Shown here: positions 1 through 8,060 of the stretch, piece by piece | Position numbering within the stretch: the first letter of the stretch is position 1 | Layout of the letters: each line of letters begins with the position of its first letter | Source of the DNA: Corynebacterium sp. HMSC074A01 | Lineage (GTDB): Bacteria; Actinomycetota; Actinomycetes; Mycobacteriales; Mycobacteriaceae | Length of the DNA: 51,125 nucleotides | NCBI RefSeq assembly: GCF_001831515.1 | Contig: NZ_KV825628.1 | Coordinates: 154,586-205,710 of the forward strand | Direction: 5' to 3' | Position numbers and translations under genes: made by a program | Notes under the pieces: model-generated | The model's database searches: none | The model's input: the letters and a program-made list of their open reading frames with translations, nothing else | Told to the model about the DNA's origin: nothing

Positions 1-572
1 ACCGGTGCTTGGACGATGTGGCGGTTGTTGACTAACCAGTCGATCGGATCAATCGGTTTGCCGTCTTCGCCGGGGGTCTCAAACGTGGTGACAAGGTCCT
101 GTAAGTCGTTGGTAGGGCCGGTGAGCCGAATGATGAACTTGTCGTGCATCTCGCTGCGCTGGATGCGCACCCCGTCTTGCGGCGGGCGTGGTGGCAGGTA
201 GTCTTTGCGCAGCCGGGTGGCCTTTTTGCTGATGGTGGTGGTATCACCCTCGGTGGCGCATAGCTGCGCGGTGTACTCCCAGCGCTTCGTGGGATTCGTG
301 ATCCGTCGTGCGGTGCGCTCAATCAGCTCGAGCGTTTCGATGCAGTGGCGGTTAGCTTCTGCCGCAGTACGTGCTTCGAGTTGGTAGCGCGAGTGGCTGG
401 TAGGCCGGAAAAACCGGCGGGCAAGGCGCACGAGCGTGTCTGCGTAGTCGTCGGCCGCGCCCATGCCGACAAGCGCATCGCTGTCGAGGCCTGCCTCGTA
501 GACAAGCCGGAGTGCGCCGATTCCCCCTGCTTTGAAGGCCAAAAAGGCCCGTAATTGTTGTTGATCCCCCAT
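1..572 (-). CDS. DUF222/HNH endonuclease-family protein, 3' end outside window
   Basis: An open frame starts at the ATG complementary to 572-570 and runs off the window edge without a stop, giving about 190 residues. The N-terminal half is helical and contains the words HSRYQLEART, ETLELIERTA and RWEYTAQLCA, which I recognise from the DUF222 region of corynebacterial 13E12-type HNH endonuclease proteins. The HNH motif would lie in the missing C-terminal part, so nuclease activity cannot be judged here. These proteins occur in many copies in actinobacterial genomes and are often linked to mobile DNA. Only 11 bp separate its start from the end of the GH25 gene upstream. The family call is from memory of conserved words and is moderately sure. 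Confidence 0.6.
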   Translation of the reverse strand, partial: MGDQQQLRAFLAFKAGGIGALRLVYEAGLDSDALVGMGAADDYADTLVRLARRFFRPTSHSRYQLEARTAAEANRHCIETLELIERTARRITNPTKRWEYTAQLCATEGDTTTISKKATRLRKDYLPPRPPQDGVRIQRSEMHDKFIIRLTGPTNDLQDLVTTFETPGEDGKPIDPIDWLVNNRHIVQAP

Positions 573-583
573 AAGCCCACAAC

Positions 584-1168
584 CTAGCGCAGGCCGGAAA
601 CCCCCGCAACCGCTAGGTTCAAATCGACCTCAATCCCGCCGACGCGCCCACGCGAGGTGAACTGCCACAGCTGCGGCCGCGGCATACCCAGCGGAGAAGG
701 CCACACGCCCAGCAGCGCCGGATCGGTGACCGTGTTGTCGCCCCACTGCGCGAGCCACAGTGCTCCGAATTCGGCCGGGTTAGCTAGGCACATGTGGCGT
801 CGCCAGTAGCGGGCATTCGTATACACCCCGGCCACGGGCACGCCGGCGGTGCGGAAGGTGGCGTGGGCGTTGCGGACGTCGGCAAGCGAAAGCCCCGCGG
901 GAGACTCCACATCGAGCCACATCGGCAGCCGGTGCGGCCCGAGGACATCGAGCGCCGCGTCGACCTGCTCGGCGATCGTGGTGCCCTCAGACGGGCTGCG
1001 CAAAAAGTGATACGTGGCCAGCGCGCAGCCGGCGGCCGAAGCATCAGCGAGCAGCTGCGCGAAGCACGGGTCCTGGTAGGTGCCGTCGGTGGTGCGCAGG
1101 ATCGCGAAGTCGAAGCCGGAAAAGTCGAGGCCGGCCTGGTACTCGGAGCAGTCGACGCCGAGCCTCAC
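584..1168 (-). CDS. GH25 family lysozyme-like protein
   Basis: 194 residues if started at the GTG that overlaps the Nudix stop codon (GTGA overlap, 1168-1165). The start is chosen because the preceding frame is an out-of-frame shadow of the Nudix gene and the domain begins immediately with GVDCSEYQ. GH25 landmarks are present: the first-strand Asp (GVDCSEYQ), a barrel strand ending MWLDVES that carries the Asp/Glu pair, GVYTNARYW, LWLAQWG, and the closing QLWQFTS...GIEVDLN. GH25 enzymes hydrolyse the MurNAc-GlcNAc bond of peptidoglycan. There is no signal peptide or membrane segment, so export is unexplained; a phage-lysin origin or a cytosolic role are both possible. Translational coupling to a Nudix hydrolase is odd. 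Confidence 0.8.
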   Translation of the reverse strand: MRLGVDCSEYQAGLDFSGFDFAILRTTDGTYQDPCFAQLLADASAAGCALATYHFLRSPSEGTTIAEQVDAALDVLGPHRLPMWLDVESPAGLSLADVRNAHATFRTAGVPVAGVYTNARYWRRHMCLANPAEFGALWLAQWGDNTVTDPALLGVWPSPLGMPRPQLWQFTSRGRVGGIEVDLNLAVAGVSGLR

Positions 1169-1689
1169 CGCTTGGAAAGCCCCATCCGCGGCGTAAACGA
1201 CGCCGGGTGCCTGCGCTGCGCCGCCGCATCGGCAATGACCAGGCGCCACTTCGGGTCGGTGACAGGCATGCGCGAGATCGGGAACCAGCCGACCTCGACC
1301 GACTCGTCGTCGCCAACCACCGGCTCCGCGGCCGGATCGGACGGCTCGAGCCGCAGCTGCACCGACATGTAACTGGCCTTGTCGCCGTTCGCGTGCACGA
1401 CCGGGCCGACCGAGCCAGCCCCCAGGATCGCTGCGGGCGTGGCCTCGATGCCAGTCTCCTCGCGTACCTCGCGCACCGCCGCGTCGTGCGGCTGCTCGCC
1501 GGGGTCGGCGATCCCCGTGATCGGCGTCCACTTTCCGTTGTCCGCGCGCCGCACGAGCAGCACCTCGGGCACGGCCCAGGCGGACTGGTCGGCGGAGTCG
1601 CGCAGGACAATCGCGGCGACTGCCGGCAGCCACAGCGGGTCGTGGCCGATCTTTTTGCGGATCTCCACGATAAATTCCGGAATTGGCAC
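1165..1689 (-). CDS. Nudix hydrolase
   Basis: 174 residues. It contains a complete Nudix box with the GX5EX7REUXEEXGU spacing (GIADPGEQ...REVREETGI, about residues 59-81), which binds the metal used to cleave nucleoside-diphosphate-linked substrates. The N-terminal strand is followed by VAAIVLRD and VLLVRRADNGKWTPI, a pattern shared with actinobacterial MutT/NTP-pyrophosphohydrolase-like members. An AGGATGTCACC-type ribosome site precedes the ATG. The substrate cannot be told. The stop overlaps the start of the lysozyme gene by 4 nt, so the two are co-transcribed and coupled. It is divergent from the membrane protein gene at 1749. Confidence 0.88.
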   Translation of the reverse strand: MPIPEFIVEIRKKIGHDPLWLPAVAAIVLRDSADQSAWAVPEVLLVRRADNGKWTPITGIADPGEQPHDAAVREVREETGIEATPAAILGAGSVGPVVHANGDKASYMSVQLRLEPSDPAAEPVVGDDESVEVGWFPISRMPVTDPKWRLVIADAAAQRRHPASFTPRMGLSKR

Positions 1690-1734
1690 GGTGACATCCT
1701 TTCGCGTCGGTGTGGTCTTCGAGTCTACGTCGAC

Positions 1735-1740
1735 TAGGCT
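1735..1740 (+). promoter_or_regulatory. Putative -10 hexamer of a leaderless transcript
   Basis: TAGGCT lies 8 nt before the ATG at 1749, with no Shine-Dalgarno sequence between. This fits a TAnnnT -10 element with transcription starting at or next to the start codon. Confidence 0.4.
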
Positions 1741-1748
1741 AAGCGGCG

Positions 1749-2447
1749 ATGCAGACCCTGAAGCGAGTACCCAAAGCAGCGTTCATCGCCGGCTACGGCG
1801 CGCTGCTCATCGCGCTCGTGGTCATGATCGCGGCGCTGACCAGCTACCGCCAGTCCGCGGAGGCCAACGCGCCCGCCGCGCCAGTGCGCGCATGGAACCC
1901 GGCGCCCGCCGATGCGGCGAATGTCACCGCCAGCATCCGTCCCGGGGTGATCGCCGATGCGCGCGTCGCCGCCACCTCAACCGGGGTCGCTGTGCAGGGC
2001 ACGCTTAGCGACGCCGCGTTTACCGACCCCGACGCCACCGGCCACCTCTCCCGCCTGCTCGAGCAGAACTGCGTCGACACACTCACGCTGCGCACGACCG
2101 ATAACATGCGCTTCGAGCTGCTCGGCTTCTGCTTTTCCACCGTGCCGCCGCAGACGCTCGACGAGCTGTTGCACTTCGGCGCAGACCACGGCGCGGACTC
2201 AGTGACCGTGACCAACAACCTGGAAAAGTCCGGCGGCCGGCTCGCAACACTCACGTGGCTCGACGCCGACGGAGAGGACCTGCGCCCCGCCTGGGAGGAG
2301 TTCGGGCTGCGGCCCTACCTCGACCGGGCAACCTTTGAAGCGTTTGGCCCCGAGGAGCTGACCATCATGGAGGCACGCCCCTCGCGCCCGCACACCTTCA
2401 AGCACGAGCCAACGGGCGCAGCGTTCCGCGAAAAGTGGGGCCTGTAA
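1749..2447 (+). CDS. Hypothetical membrane-anchored protein
   Basis: 232 residues with one N-terminal transmembrane segment (about residues 12-32, IAGYGALLIALVVMIAAL) and no cleavage-type signal, so probably a type II membrane protein with the bulk outside. The rest is a mixed alpha/beta domain with two cysteines (NCVDTL and GFCFST) that could form a disulfide. I do not recognise the family. It looks like the short corynebacterial membrane proteins found near thrC. It converges on the protease gene with a 5 bp gap. The start is set by the ATG right after the likely -10 element. Confidence 0.7.
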   Translation: MQTLKRVPKAAFIAGYGALLIALVVMIAALTSYRQSAEANAPAAPVRAWNPAPADAANVTASIRPGVIADARVAATSTGVAVQGTLSDAAFTDPDATGHLSRLLEQNCVDTLTLRTTDNMRFELLGFCFSTVPPQTLDELLHFGADHGADSVTVTNNLEKSGGRLATLTWLDADGEDLRPAWEEFGLRPYLDRATFEAFGPEELTIMEARPSRPHTFKHEPTGAAFREKWGL

Positions 2448-2452
2448 GGCAC

Positions 2453-3493
2453 CTACCAGGTCTGGTGCTCCCAGACCGCGTCGGGGACGACGTGGTTGAT
2501 CACCGTCATGAGCTGCTCGACGTTTGAGTAGGACATGAGCTTCGGGTCCTCCATCCCCTCCCAACAGTCCTCCTCGCTGCGGCCGGCTTCGGTGCCGGAG
2601 ACGACGCCGATGATCACGGCGCGGCCGTGGATCTCGGTGAAGACGGGCCCGCCGGAGTCGCCGGCTGCCGCGCAGACGCTGGCGATGTCGCCGAAGGTTT
2701 CGCGGTCCTCGTCGGCACCCGCGTTGACGATTTGTACCCGCTGCGTGTCCACGAACTCGCCGCAGGTGTAACCGGTGGTCGCGCCCGTTTTGCAGACGCG
2801 CTCGACCGGCGGGATGTGCTCGGCAACGCCGGTGGGGATCGGGTCGCCGATGACCTCCATGTAGCGCTCCGGGTCGGTGATCTTGATGATGCCCACGTCG
2901 ACCCCGTCCGCCGCCGAACCGTCACCGCTGTAGAGCCCGGAGTAGATGAAGTGGCCGACCTCGCGGGCGTAGTCGTAGGCGTGCGTGGCGTTGGTCGGCC
3001 ACACGAAATCGCCGACGCGCCCGCAGTGGCCGGCGGTCACCGCGTAGTGGTCGCCGGCGGCGTCGGTAAAGCTCAGCGCCGTCGTGCACGACTGGGCGGT
3101 AAAGCTCTCCCCCGGCGCGGGCTTGTGGTCGGTGGACTGGATGCGCGTGCCGGGTGCCCATAGGGCAAACGCGGGCACGCGGACCTGGTTTTCGCTGGCG
3201 GCCGCGTCCTGCTCGCGCGGGGTCTGCACCGATTCGCGGGCGTCTTGCTCGGCGCTGCTTATCGACGGTGCCTGCGGGGTCTGCAGCCCAGCCCACACCA
3301 CCGTGGCGACGAGCAGCACAGCGGCAACCACGCACAGCGCCCACGCGGCGTTGTGGCTGCGCTTCACCGGTTGCACGGGCGTGGGGAAGGTCCACTGCTC
3401 GCCGTGGGCGGGCTGGTATTTGCGGGCCTCGTTGTCGCCTGGGCCGTAGCCGCCGGCCGGGTAATGCGTCCCGGGTTGTGTGGGGTCAGTCAC
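2453..3493 (-). CDS. Membrane-anchored trypsin-like serine protease
   Basis: 346 residues from a GTG start. A proline-rich, Tyr-containing cytoplasmic N-terminus of about 45 residues is followed by a transmembrane segment (AAWALCVVAAVLLVATVVWAG split around residues 48-68) and an extracellular S1 peptidase domain. The catalytic triad is visible: His in TAGHCG (about 155), Asp in VDVGII (about 200) and Ser in GDSGGP (about 285). Paired cysteines around the His and Ser fit secreted chymotrypsin-fold disulfides. The substrate is unknown. The gene starts 8 nt inside the upstream 41-residue gene, so the two form an operon. Confidence 0.88.
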   Translation of the reverse strand: MTDPTQPGTHYPAGGYGPGDNEARKYQPAHGEQWTFPTPVQPVKRSHNAAWALCVVAAVLLVATVVWAGLQTPQAPSISSAEQDARESVQTPREQDAAASENQVRVPAFALWAPGTRIQSTDHKPAPGESFTAQSCTTALSFTDAAGDHYAVTAGHCGRVGDFVWPTNATHAYDYAREVGHFIYSGLYSGDGSAADGVDVGIIKITDPERYMEVIGDPIPTGVAEHIPPVERVCKTGATTGYTCGEFVDTQRVQIVNAGADEDRETFGDIASVCAAAGDSGGPVFTEIHGRAVIIGVVSGTEAGRSEEDCWEGMEDPKLMSYSNVEQLMTVINHVVPDAVWEHQTW

Positions 3494-3611
3494 GCTGCTC
3501 CGAGTCGGCGCCCTCCTTGGCTTCTTCCGCCTGGATCTTGATGTCGCGCAAGAACTTCTCTGGGTCGAACTCAGTGAAGTAGTCGGGTCCTGCGAACTGT
3601 TCCTGTGACAT
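3486..3611 (-). CDS. Small conserved-looking protein upstream of the protease
   Basis: 41 residues from an ATG at 3611 preceded by a strong ribosome site (AAAGGAG, 7 nt spacing). The peptide is acidic and charged at the C-terminus, with the core YFTEFDPEKFLRDIKIQAEE and no membrane segment. Its end overlaps the GTG start of the protease by 8 nt, which suggests translational coupling. Support comes from the ribosome site, the overlap and its fit between thrC and the protease. The function is unknown; it could be a partner or regulator of the protease. Confidence 0.6.
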   Translation of the reverse strand: MSQEQFAGPDYFTEFDPEKFLRDIKIQAEEAKEGADSEQRD

Positions 3612-3622
3612 TGGGCGCTCCT

Positions 3623-5065
3623 TTACTTCTCAGCGTTGTCTGCGATGTACTGCTTGACCCGCTCCGCATCGTTGGGCAGGTCGGTGACGTGGCGCGCGCC
3701 GTCCATGATGTGGGCGAAGCGCTCCGGTACCTCGGGCTCGCGACCGATCGCCTCGACGATCGTGTCGGCGAACTTCACCGGCAGCGCGGTTTCCAGCACG
3801 ACGATGCGCGTGTCCACCTCGTCGGCCAGGCCGCGGGCGACGTGGACGCCGTCGGCGGTGTGCGGGTCGACCATCACCCCATACTCTTCCCACGTCTGCT
3901 TGATGGTGGCGAGACGGTCGGCGTGCGTGGAAGAGCCGGAGGCGAAGCCGAAGTCCTCGCGGATGCGCTCGAGCACCTGCTTACCGCCCATCTCGTCCAG
4001 GCCGAAGCCGCCCTCCTTGACCTTGGTGCCGAAGAGGTGGGCGGTGGTGGCGGCGTCGCGCGAGAGGGCGTCGAAAAGCATGCGCTCGAAGTTGGAGGCC
4101 TTGGAGATGTCCATCGACGGCGAGGACGTCGCCTGGGTCTCGGCCGCCGAGCGCGGGCGGTAGTTGCCGGTGCGGAAGAACTCGTCGAGCACGTCGTTTT
4201 CGTTCGTCGCCACGATCAGACGGTCGATGGGCAGGCCCATCTGCTTGACGACGTGCCCCGCGCACACATCACCGAAGTTGCCCGTCGGCACCGAAAACGA
4301 GATGCGCTCCTCGTTCGATGAAGTCACGCGCAGGTAGGTGGAGATGTAGTAGACCGTCTGCGCGAGCAGGCGCGCCCAGTTGATCGAGTTGACCGCGCCG
4401 ATCGAGTACTTCGCCTTGAAAGCGGCGTCCGCGTTGACCTCTTTCACCACGTCCTGGCAGTCGTCGAAGACGCCGTCGAGGGCGATGTTGAAGATATTCG
4501 GGTCGTCCAGGCCGAACATCTGCGCCTGCTGGAAGGGCGTCATGCGGCCGGCCGGGGTGAGCATGAACACGCGGATGCCCTCGCGGCCGCGCATCGCGTA
4601 CTCGGCGGACGAGCCGGTATCGCCCGAGGTCGCGCCCAGGATGGTGAGCGTTTCGCCGCGGCGGGCAAGCTCGTACTCGAAGAGCTCGCCGAGCAGCTGC
4701 ATCGCCATGTCCTTAAACGCCGCGGTCGGACCCTCGGACAGGTGCGCGATCGAGAGCTTCTCGTCCAGTTCGGTGACCGGCACGATGTCCGGGTGCGCGA
4801 ACTTCGGGGTGTGGTAGGCCTTGGCCGTAAGTTCCTCGATCGCGGAGTCCGGGATGTCGTCCACGAAAAGCTTCACTACCTCGGCGGCCAGGGCGGCATA
4901 CCCCTTGTCGCGCAGGAGGGTCCGCCACTCGTCGAGAAGCGCGGGCGTTAGGCGCGGGTAGGTGGCGGGCATGAACAAGCCGCCGTCGGCGCTTAAGCCC
5001 CCGAGCAGGATGTCGGTGAACTTGTGCGGGGTGGCGGTCTGGTCGCGAGTCGAAATGTAATCCAC
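3623..5065 (-). CDS. thrC: Threonine synthase
   Basis: 480 residues from a GTG start reading VDYISTRDQTATPHKFTDIL. This start matches the known corynebacterial ThrC beginning and its usual length of about 481; an in-frame ATG 24 nt upstream is possible but less likely. The enzyme converts O-phosphohomoserine to threonine with pyridoxal phosphate. The PLP lysine sits in GPTAAFKDMAMQ (about residue 118), and the phosphate-binding loop region ATSGDTGSS is present. The sequence is of the long, fungal/enterobacterial-like ThrC class. As usual in Corynebacterium, thrC is separate from hom-thrB. It is divergent from the MFS pair. Confidence 0.97.
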   Translation of the reverse strand: MDYISTRDQTATPHKFTDILLGGLSADGGLFMPATYPRLTPALLDEWRTLLRDKGYAALAAEVVKLFVDDIPDSAIEELTAKAYHTPKFAHPDIVPVTELDEKLSIAHLSEGPTAAFKDMAMQLLGELFEYELARRGETLTILGATSGDTGSSAEYAMRGREGIRVFMLTPAGRMTPFQQAQMFGLDDPNIFNIALDGVFDDCQDVVKEVNADAAFKAKYSIGAVNSINWARLLAQTVYYISTYLRVTSSNEERISFSVPTGNFGDVCAGHVVKQMGLPIDRLIVATNENDVLDEFFRTGNYRPRSAAETQATSSPSMDISKASNFERMLFDALSRDAATTAHLFGTKVKEGGFGLDEMGGKQVLERIREDFGFASGSSTHADRLATIKQTWEEYGVMVDPHTADGVHVARGLADEVDTRIVVLETALPVKFADTIVEAIGREPEVPERFAHIMDGARHVTDLPNDAERVKQYIADNAEK

Positions 5066-5130
5066 GGCCGTCAAGCTTACGGGACGCACCCCCGCGGCGG
5101 GTCGAATGCGTGAATGTTAGTGTGCGGCGC

Positions 5131-6441
5131 ATGAAGAAAACTACGGTGTCGTATCACCCGCGCGAGAAGGTCACACGCACCGCGCTCGCCGTCTGGTGGG
5201 GCGCGGTCGCCGTCTATATCGTGGCGATCTTCGGCCGGACCTCCTTTGGAGTGGCCAGCATGGACGCGATGGCGCGCTTCGAGGTCAGCGCCTCCCGCAT
5301 CGCCGTGTTCACCGCAGTGCAGGTCGGCGTGTACGCCGCGGCCCAGGTGCCGACCGGCCTAGCGATCGACCGGCTCGGTCCGCGCTTCATGCTGGTCACC
5401 GGCGCGCTGGTGATGGCCGCAGGCCAGATCACCCTGGGTTTGACCACAAGTTACGGTCTCGCACTCGCCGCCCGCGCGTGCATCGGGCTTGGCGACGCCA
5501 CCGCGTTCCTCTCCGTCATGCGCATCCTCCCCTACTGGTTCCCGCCGACAAAGACGCCACTGTACACGCAGCTGACCGGCGCGCTCGGCCAGCTCGGGCA
5601 GTTCCTCTCCGCAGTGCCCTTCCTCGCGCTGCTCGGTGCGCGCGGCTGGACGGTCGCGTTCGTCTCGCTCGGCGCGCTCGGCGTGCTCGTGGCGCTGGTG
5701 GCCGCGGTGGTGGTGTCGGATTCGCCGGAGTGGTCGGCGATGACGCGCGAGCAGCGTCGAGAAGTGCACGCGCAGAAACGGGCCCAGCGTGTGCCGCTCG
5801 CGTTTACGTTGCGCACGGTGGTGCGCTCGCCTATCGCGTGGGAGGCCTTTTTCATTCACGGCTGGGGGATCTTCTGGATGTTCTCCTTCTCCCTGCTGTG
5901 GGGCGTGCCGCTGATGACCCAGGGGATGGGGCTTTCCGAGGCGCAGGCCGGCACCGCCCTGATCCTGTTTAGCGTGGGCAACGTGATCGCCGCCCCGCTC
6001 ATGGGCGTGGTCTCGGCGCGCCTCGGGGTGCGCCGCGATCTCGCCGCGCTGTGGATCGGCGCGATCGTGCCAGTGGCGTTCGCGGTGTTCTTCGCGTCTG
6101 CCGAACCGCGCGGGTTTACCGCCGCGCTAGTGGTGACGTCGCTGCTCGGCCTGTGTATGCCCGCGGGCAACTTCGGTTTCGACACCCTGCGCGAGTACCT
6201 GCCCGCCGAGATGGTGGCCACCGGCACAGGCCTGGCGAACATGGGCGGGTTCATCGCCTGCATGGTCGGCTCGCAGCTCGTCGGGGTGCTACTGGATGGC
6301 ACAGCGTTTACGTGGGCTGATTTCCGCTTCGCCTGGCTCGCCTTCTTCGGCACGGCAGCGGTGTGCCTGACCGGGCTGCTCGCTTCTCGACGCCGCGCCA
6401 CACGCATCACCCGCCACGTCCCCATCGTCGCCCGCACATAA
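5131..6441 (+). CDS. MFS transporter, first of a tandem pair
   Basis: About 436 residues from ATG at 5131 (MKKTTVSYHPREKV); an ATG 21 nt upstream is in frame but adds residues absent from the paralogue next door. Twelve hydrophobic segments are visible. The loop 2-3 region carries DRLGPRFML, the usual MFS DRxGRR-type motif. A central hydrophilic loop (about residues 205-225) divides the two halves. Substrate is unknown; permeases of this type sit beside thrC in other corynebacteria. The gene is closely similar to the next one along its whole length, so the pair arose by duplication. Confidence 0.88.
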   Translation: MKKTTVSYHPREKVTRTALAVWWGAVAVYIVAIFGRTSFGVASMDAMARFEVSASRIAVFTAVQVGVYAAAQVPTGLAIDRLGPRFMLVTGALVMAAGQITLGLTTSYGLALAARACIGLGDATAFLSVMRILPYWFPPTKTPLYTQLTGALGQLGQFLSAVPFLALLGARGWTVAFVSLGALGVLVALVAAVVVSDSPEWSAMTREQRREVHAQKRAQRVPLAFTLRTVVRSPIAWEAFFIHGWGIFWMFSFSLLWGVPLMTQGMGLSEAQAGTALILFSVGNVIAAPLMGVVSARLGVRRDLAALWIGAIVPVAFAVFFASAEPRGFTAALVVTSLLGLCMPAGNFGFDTLREYLPAEMVATGTGLANMGGFIACMVGSQLVGVLLDGTAFTWADFRFAWLAFFGTAAVCLTGLLASRRRATRITRHVPIVART

Positions 6442-6466
6442 TTGCGCATAACGCCGCGCCGGGGAT

Positions 6467-6472
6467 TAGCAT
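6467..6472 (+). promoter_or_regulatory. Putative -10 hexamer of the second MFS gene
   Basis: TAGCAT (overlapping an alternative TAGGCT at 6472-6477) lies just before the ATG at 6481, with no ribosome site. This suggests that the second copy has its own, leaderless, promoter. Confidence 0.35.
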
Positions 6473-6480
6473 AGGCTGCC

Positions 6481-7815
6481 ATGGCAAATGTTCACCCTCG
6501 CGAGCAGATCACATCCAAGGCGCTTTTTGTGTGGTTTGGGGCGGTCGCGGTGTACGCCGTCGCCATCTTGGGGCGCACGTCGTTTGGCGTGGCCAGCGTG
6601 GAGGCGATCGACCGTTTCGGCGTCGACGCTTCCCGCATCGCCGTGTTCACCGCGGTGCAGGTCGGCGTGTACGCCGCGGCGCAGATCCCGACCGGCTTGC
6701 TCATCGACAAGCTGGGCCCGCGGTTCATGCTGGTCGTCGGCGCGATCGTGATGGCGGTCGGCCAGATCACGCTCGGCCTGACCACAAGCTACGGGGTCGC
6801 GCTCGCCGCGCGCGTGCTCATCGGCGCGGGCGACGCCACCGCGTTCTTATCCGCCATGCGTATTTTGCCTTACTGGTTCCCGCCAAGGAAAACTCCGCTG
6901 TTTACCCAGCTGACCGCCGCAGTCGGCCAGGTCGGCCAGTTCCTTTCCGCCGTGCCGTTCTTCGCGCTGCTGTCCGCGAAGGGCTGGACGGTGGCGTTCG
7001 TCTCGCTGGGTGCGCTCGGCCTGCTCATTGCCATCCTCGCCGCGATCGCGGTGGCGGACACCCCCGAGTGGGCGGAGATGACGCCCGGCCAGCGCCGCGA
7101 GATCAAGCAGCAGAAGCAGGAGTCCTCGACCGCGATGCCGCTGTCTCAGATCCTGGGCACGGTCGTGCGCTCCCCGGTGACGTGGGAGGCGTTCTTCATC
7201 CACGGCTGGTGCATCTTCTGGATGTTCAGCTTCACCCTGCTATGGGGTGTACCACTGATGACGCTCGGCATGGGCCTTTCCGAAGCCCAGGCGGGCACCG
7301 TGCTCATTGCGTTCACCGTGGTCAACGTGGTCGCCGCCCCGCCGATCGGCGCGCTGTCGGCGCGCATGGGAGCCAACCGCGACCTCGCCGCGCTCATCTT
7401 AGGCGCGGTCACGCCAGTGGCCTGGATGGTGTTTTTCGCCTCCGATGCCCCACGCGGTTTCGGCGCGATCCTCGTGGTCGCGGTGCTCATGGGCCTGTGC
7501 GTGCCGACATCGAACTTCGGCTTCGACGCGGTGCGCGAGCACCTGCCCGCCAGCATGGTTGCCACCGGCACGGGCCTGGCGAACATGGGTGGGTTCGTCT
7601 CCTGCATGATCGCCGCGCAGTCGGTCGGCGTGCTGCTCGACCACTCGGCGCACGGCCAGACCTACCAGTGGGCCGACTTCCAGCACGCGTGGATCGCCTT
7701 CTATGTCACGGCGGCGGTGTTGCTGGTGGGTCTGCTCGTGTCGCGTCGAAAAGCGAAGCGGGTCATGCGCCCGGCCGTCAAGATCGTCAGCGTGGAGGCT
7801 CCTGACGCCCGGTAA
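6481..7815 (+). CDS. MFS transporter, second of a tandem pair
   Basis: 444 residues. It is strongly similar to the preceding transporter: both share AVAVY.VAI.GRTSFGVAS, ASRIAVFTAVQVGVYAAAQ in the same place, the DKLGPRFML loop, and GTGLANMGGF near segment 11. It has 12 predicted membrane segments. Long runs are nearly identical at the DNA level as well, which indicates a fairly recent duplication or gene conversion. The substrate is unknown; the two copies may differ in specificity through the more variable C-terminal half. Its 3' end overlaps the convergent gene by 29 nt. Confidence 0.88.
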   Translation: MANVHPREQITSKALFVWFGAVAVYAVAILGRTSFGVASVEAIDRFGVDASRIAVFTAVQVGVYAAAQIPTGLLIDKLGPRFMLVVGAIVMAVGQITLGLTTSYGVALAARVLIGAGDATAFLSAMRILPYWFPPRKTPLFTQLTAAVGQVGQFLSAVPFFALLSAKGWTVAFVSLGALGLLIAILAAIAVADTPEWAEMTPGQRREIKQQKQESSTAMPLSQILGTVVRSPVTWEAFFIHGWCIFWMFSFTLLWGVPLMTLGMGLSEAQAGTVLIAFTVVNVVAAPPIGALSARMGANRDLAALILGAVTPVAWMVFFASDAPRGFGAILVVAVLMGLCVPTSNFGFDAVREHLPASMVATGTGLANMGGFVSCMIAAQSVGVLLDHSAHGQTYQWADFQHAWIAFYVTAAVLLVGLLVSRRKAKRVMRPAVKIVSVEAPDAR

Positions 7816-8044
7816 GGATGTCCACGACCGAGCGGATCGCTGCGTCCCCCAGCTGCGGCAGCTGGGTCTCCGTCCGCGTGGTGGCGGCGCGGCGGGTGTC
7901 GGGCTCGACCTCGAGCGTAAGCGTGGTGTCCTCGAGCTCGAGCCGGGCATGCTTGTCGACGCCCGCCACACGCGCCCCCTCCACCAGCGCCACCAAGTCC
8001 GCAAACGTCGCGTCGTTTAAATCGATTGAAAAGTGCACAGCCAT
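7787..8044 (-). CDS. Small conserved-looking hypothetical protein
   Basis: 85 residues from the ATG at 8044 (MAVHFSIDLNDATFADLVAL); a GTG 9 nt upstream is also possible. The sequence has no membrane segment. It begins with alternating hydrophobic residues and ends in a helical part with DAAIRSVVDILTGRQE. I do not recognise the domain. It lies between glnE (8061) and the MFS gene, and its C-terminal coding region overlaps the convergent MFS gene. A TAGAGT hexamer 7 nt before the ATG suggests a leaderless transcript. Confidence 0.6.
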   Translation of the reverse strand: MAVHFSIDLNDATFADLVALVEGARVAGVDKHARLELEDTTLTLEVEPDTRRAATTRTETQLPQLGDAAIRSVVDILTGRQEPPR

Positions 8045-8051
8045 GTCCCCC

Positions 8052-8057
8052 ACTCTA
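8052..8057 (-). promoter_or_regulatory. Putative -10 hexamer before the 85-residue gene
   Basis: On the minus strand TAGAGT precedes the ATG at 8044 by 7 nt. The intervening GGGGGAC could alternatively act as a weak ribosome site. Confidence 0.3.
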
Positions 8058-8060
8058 GGC

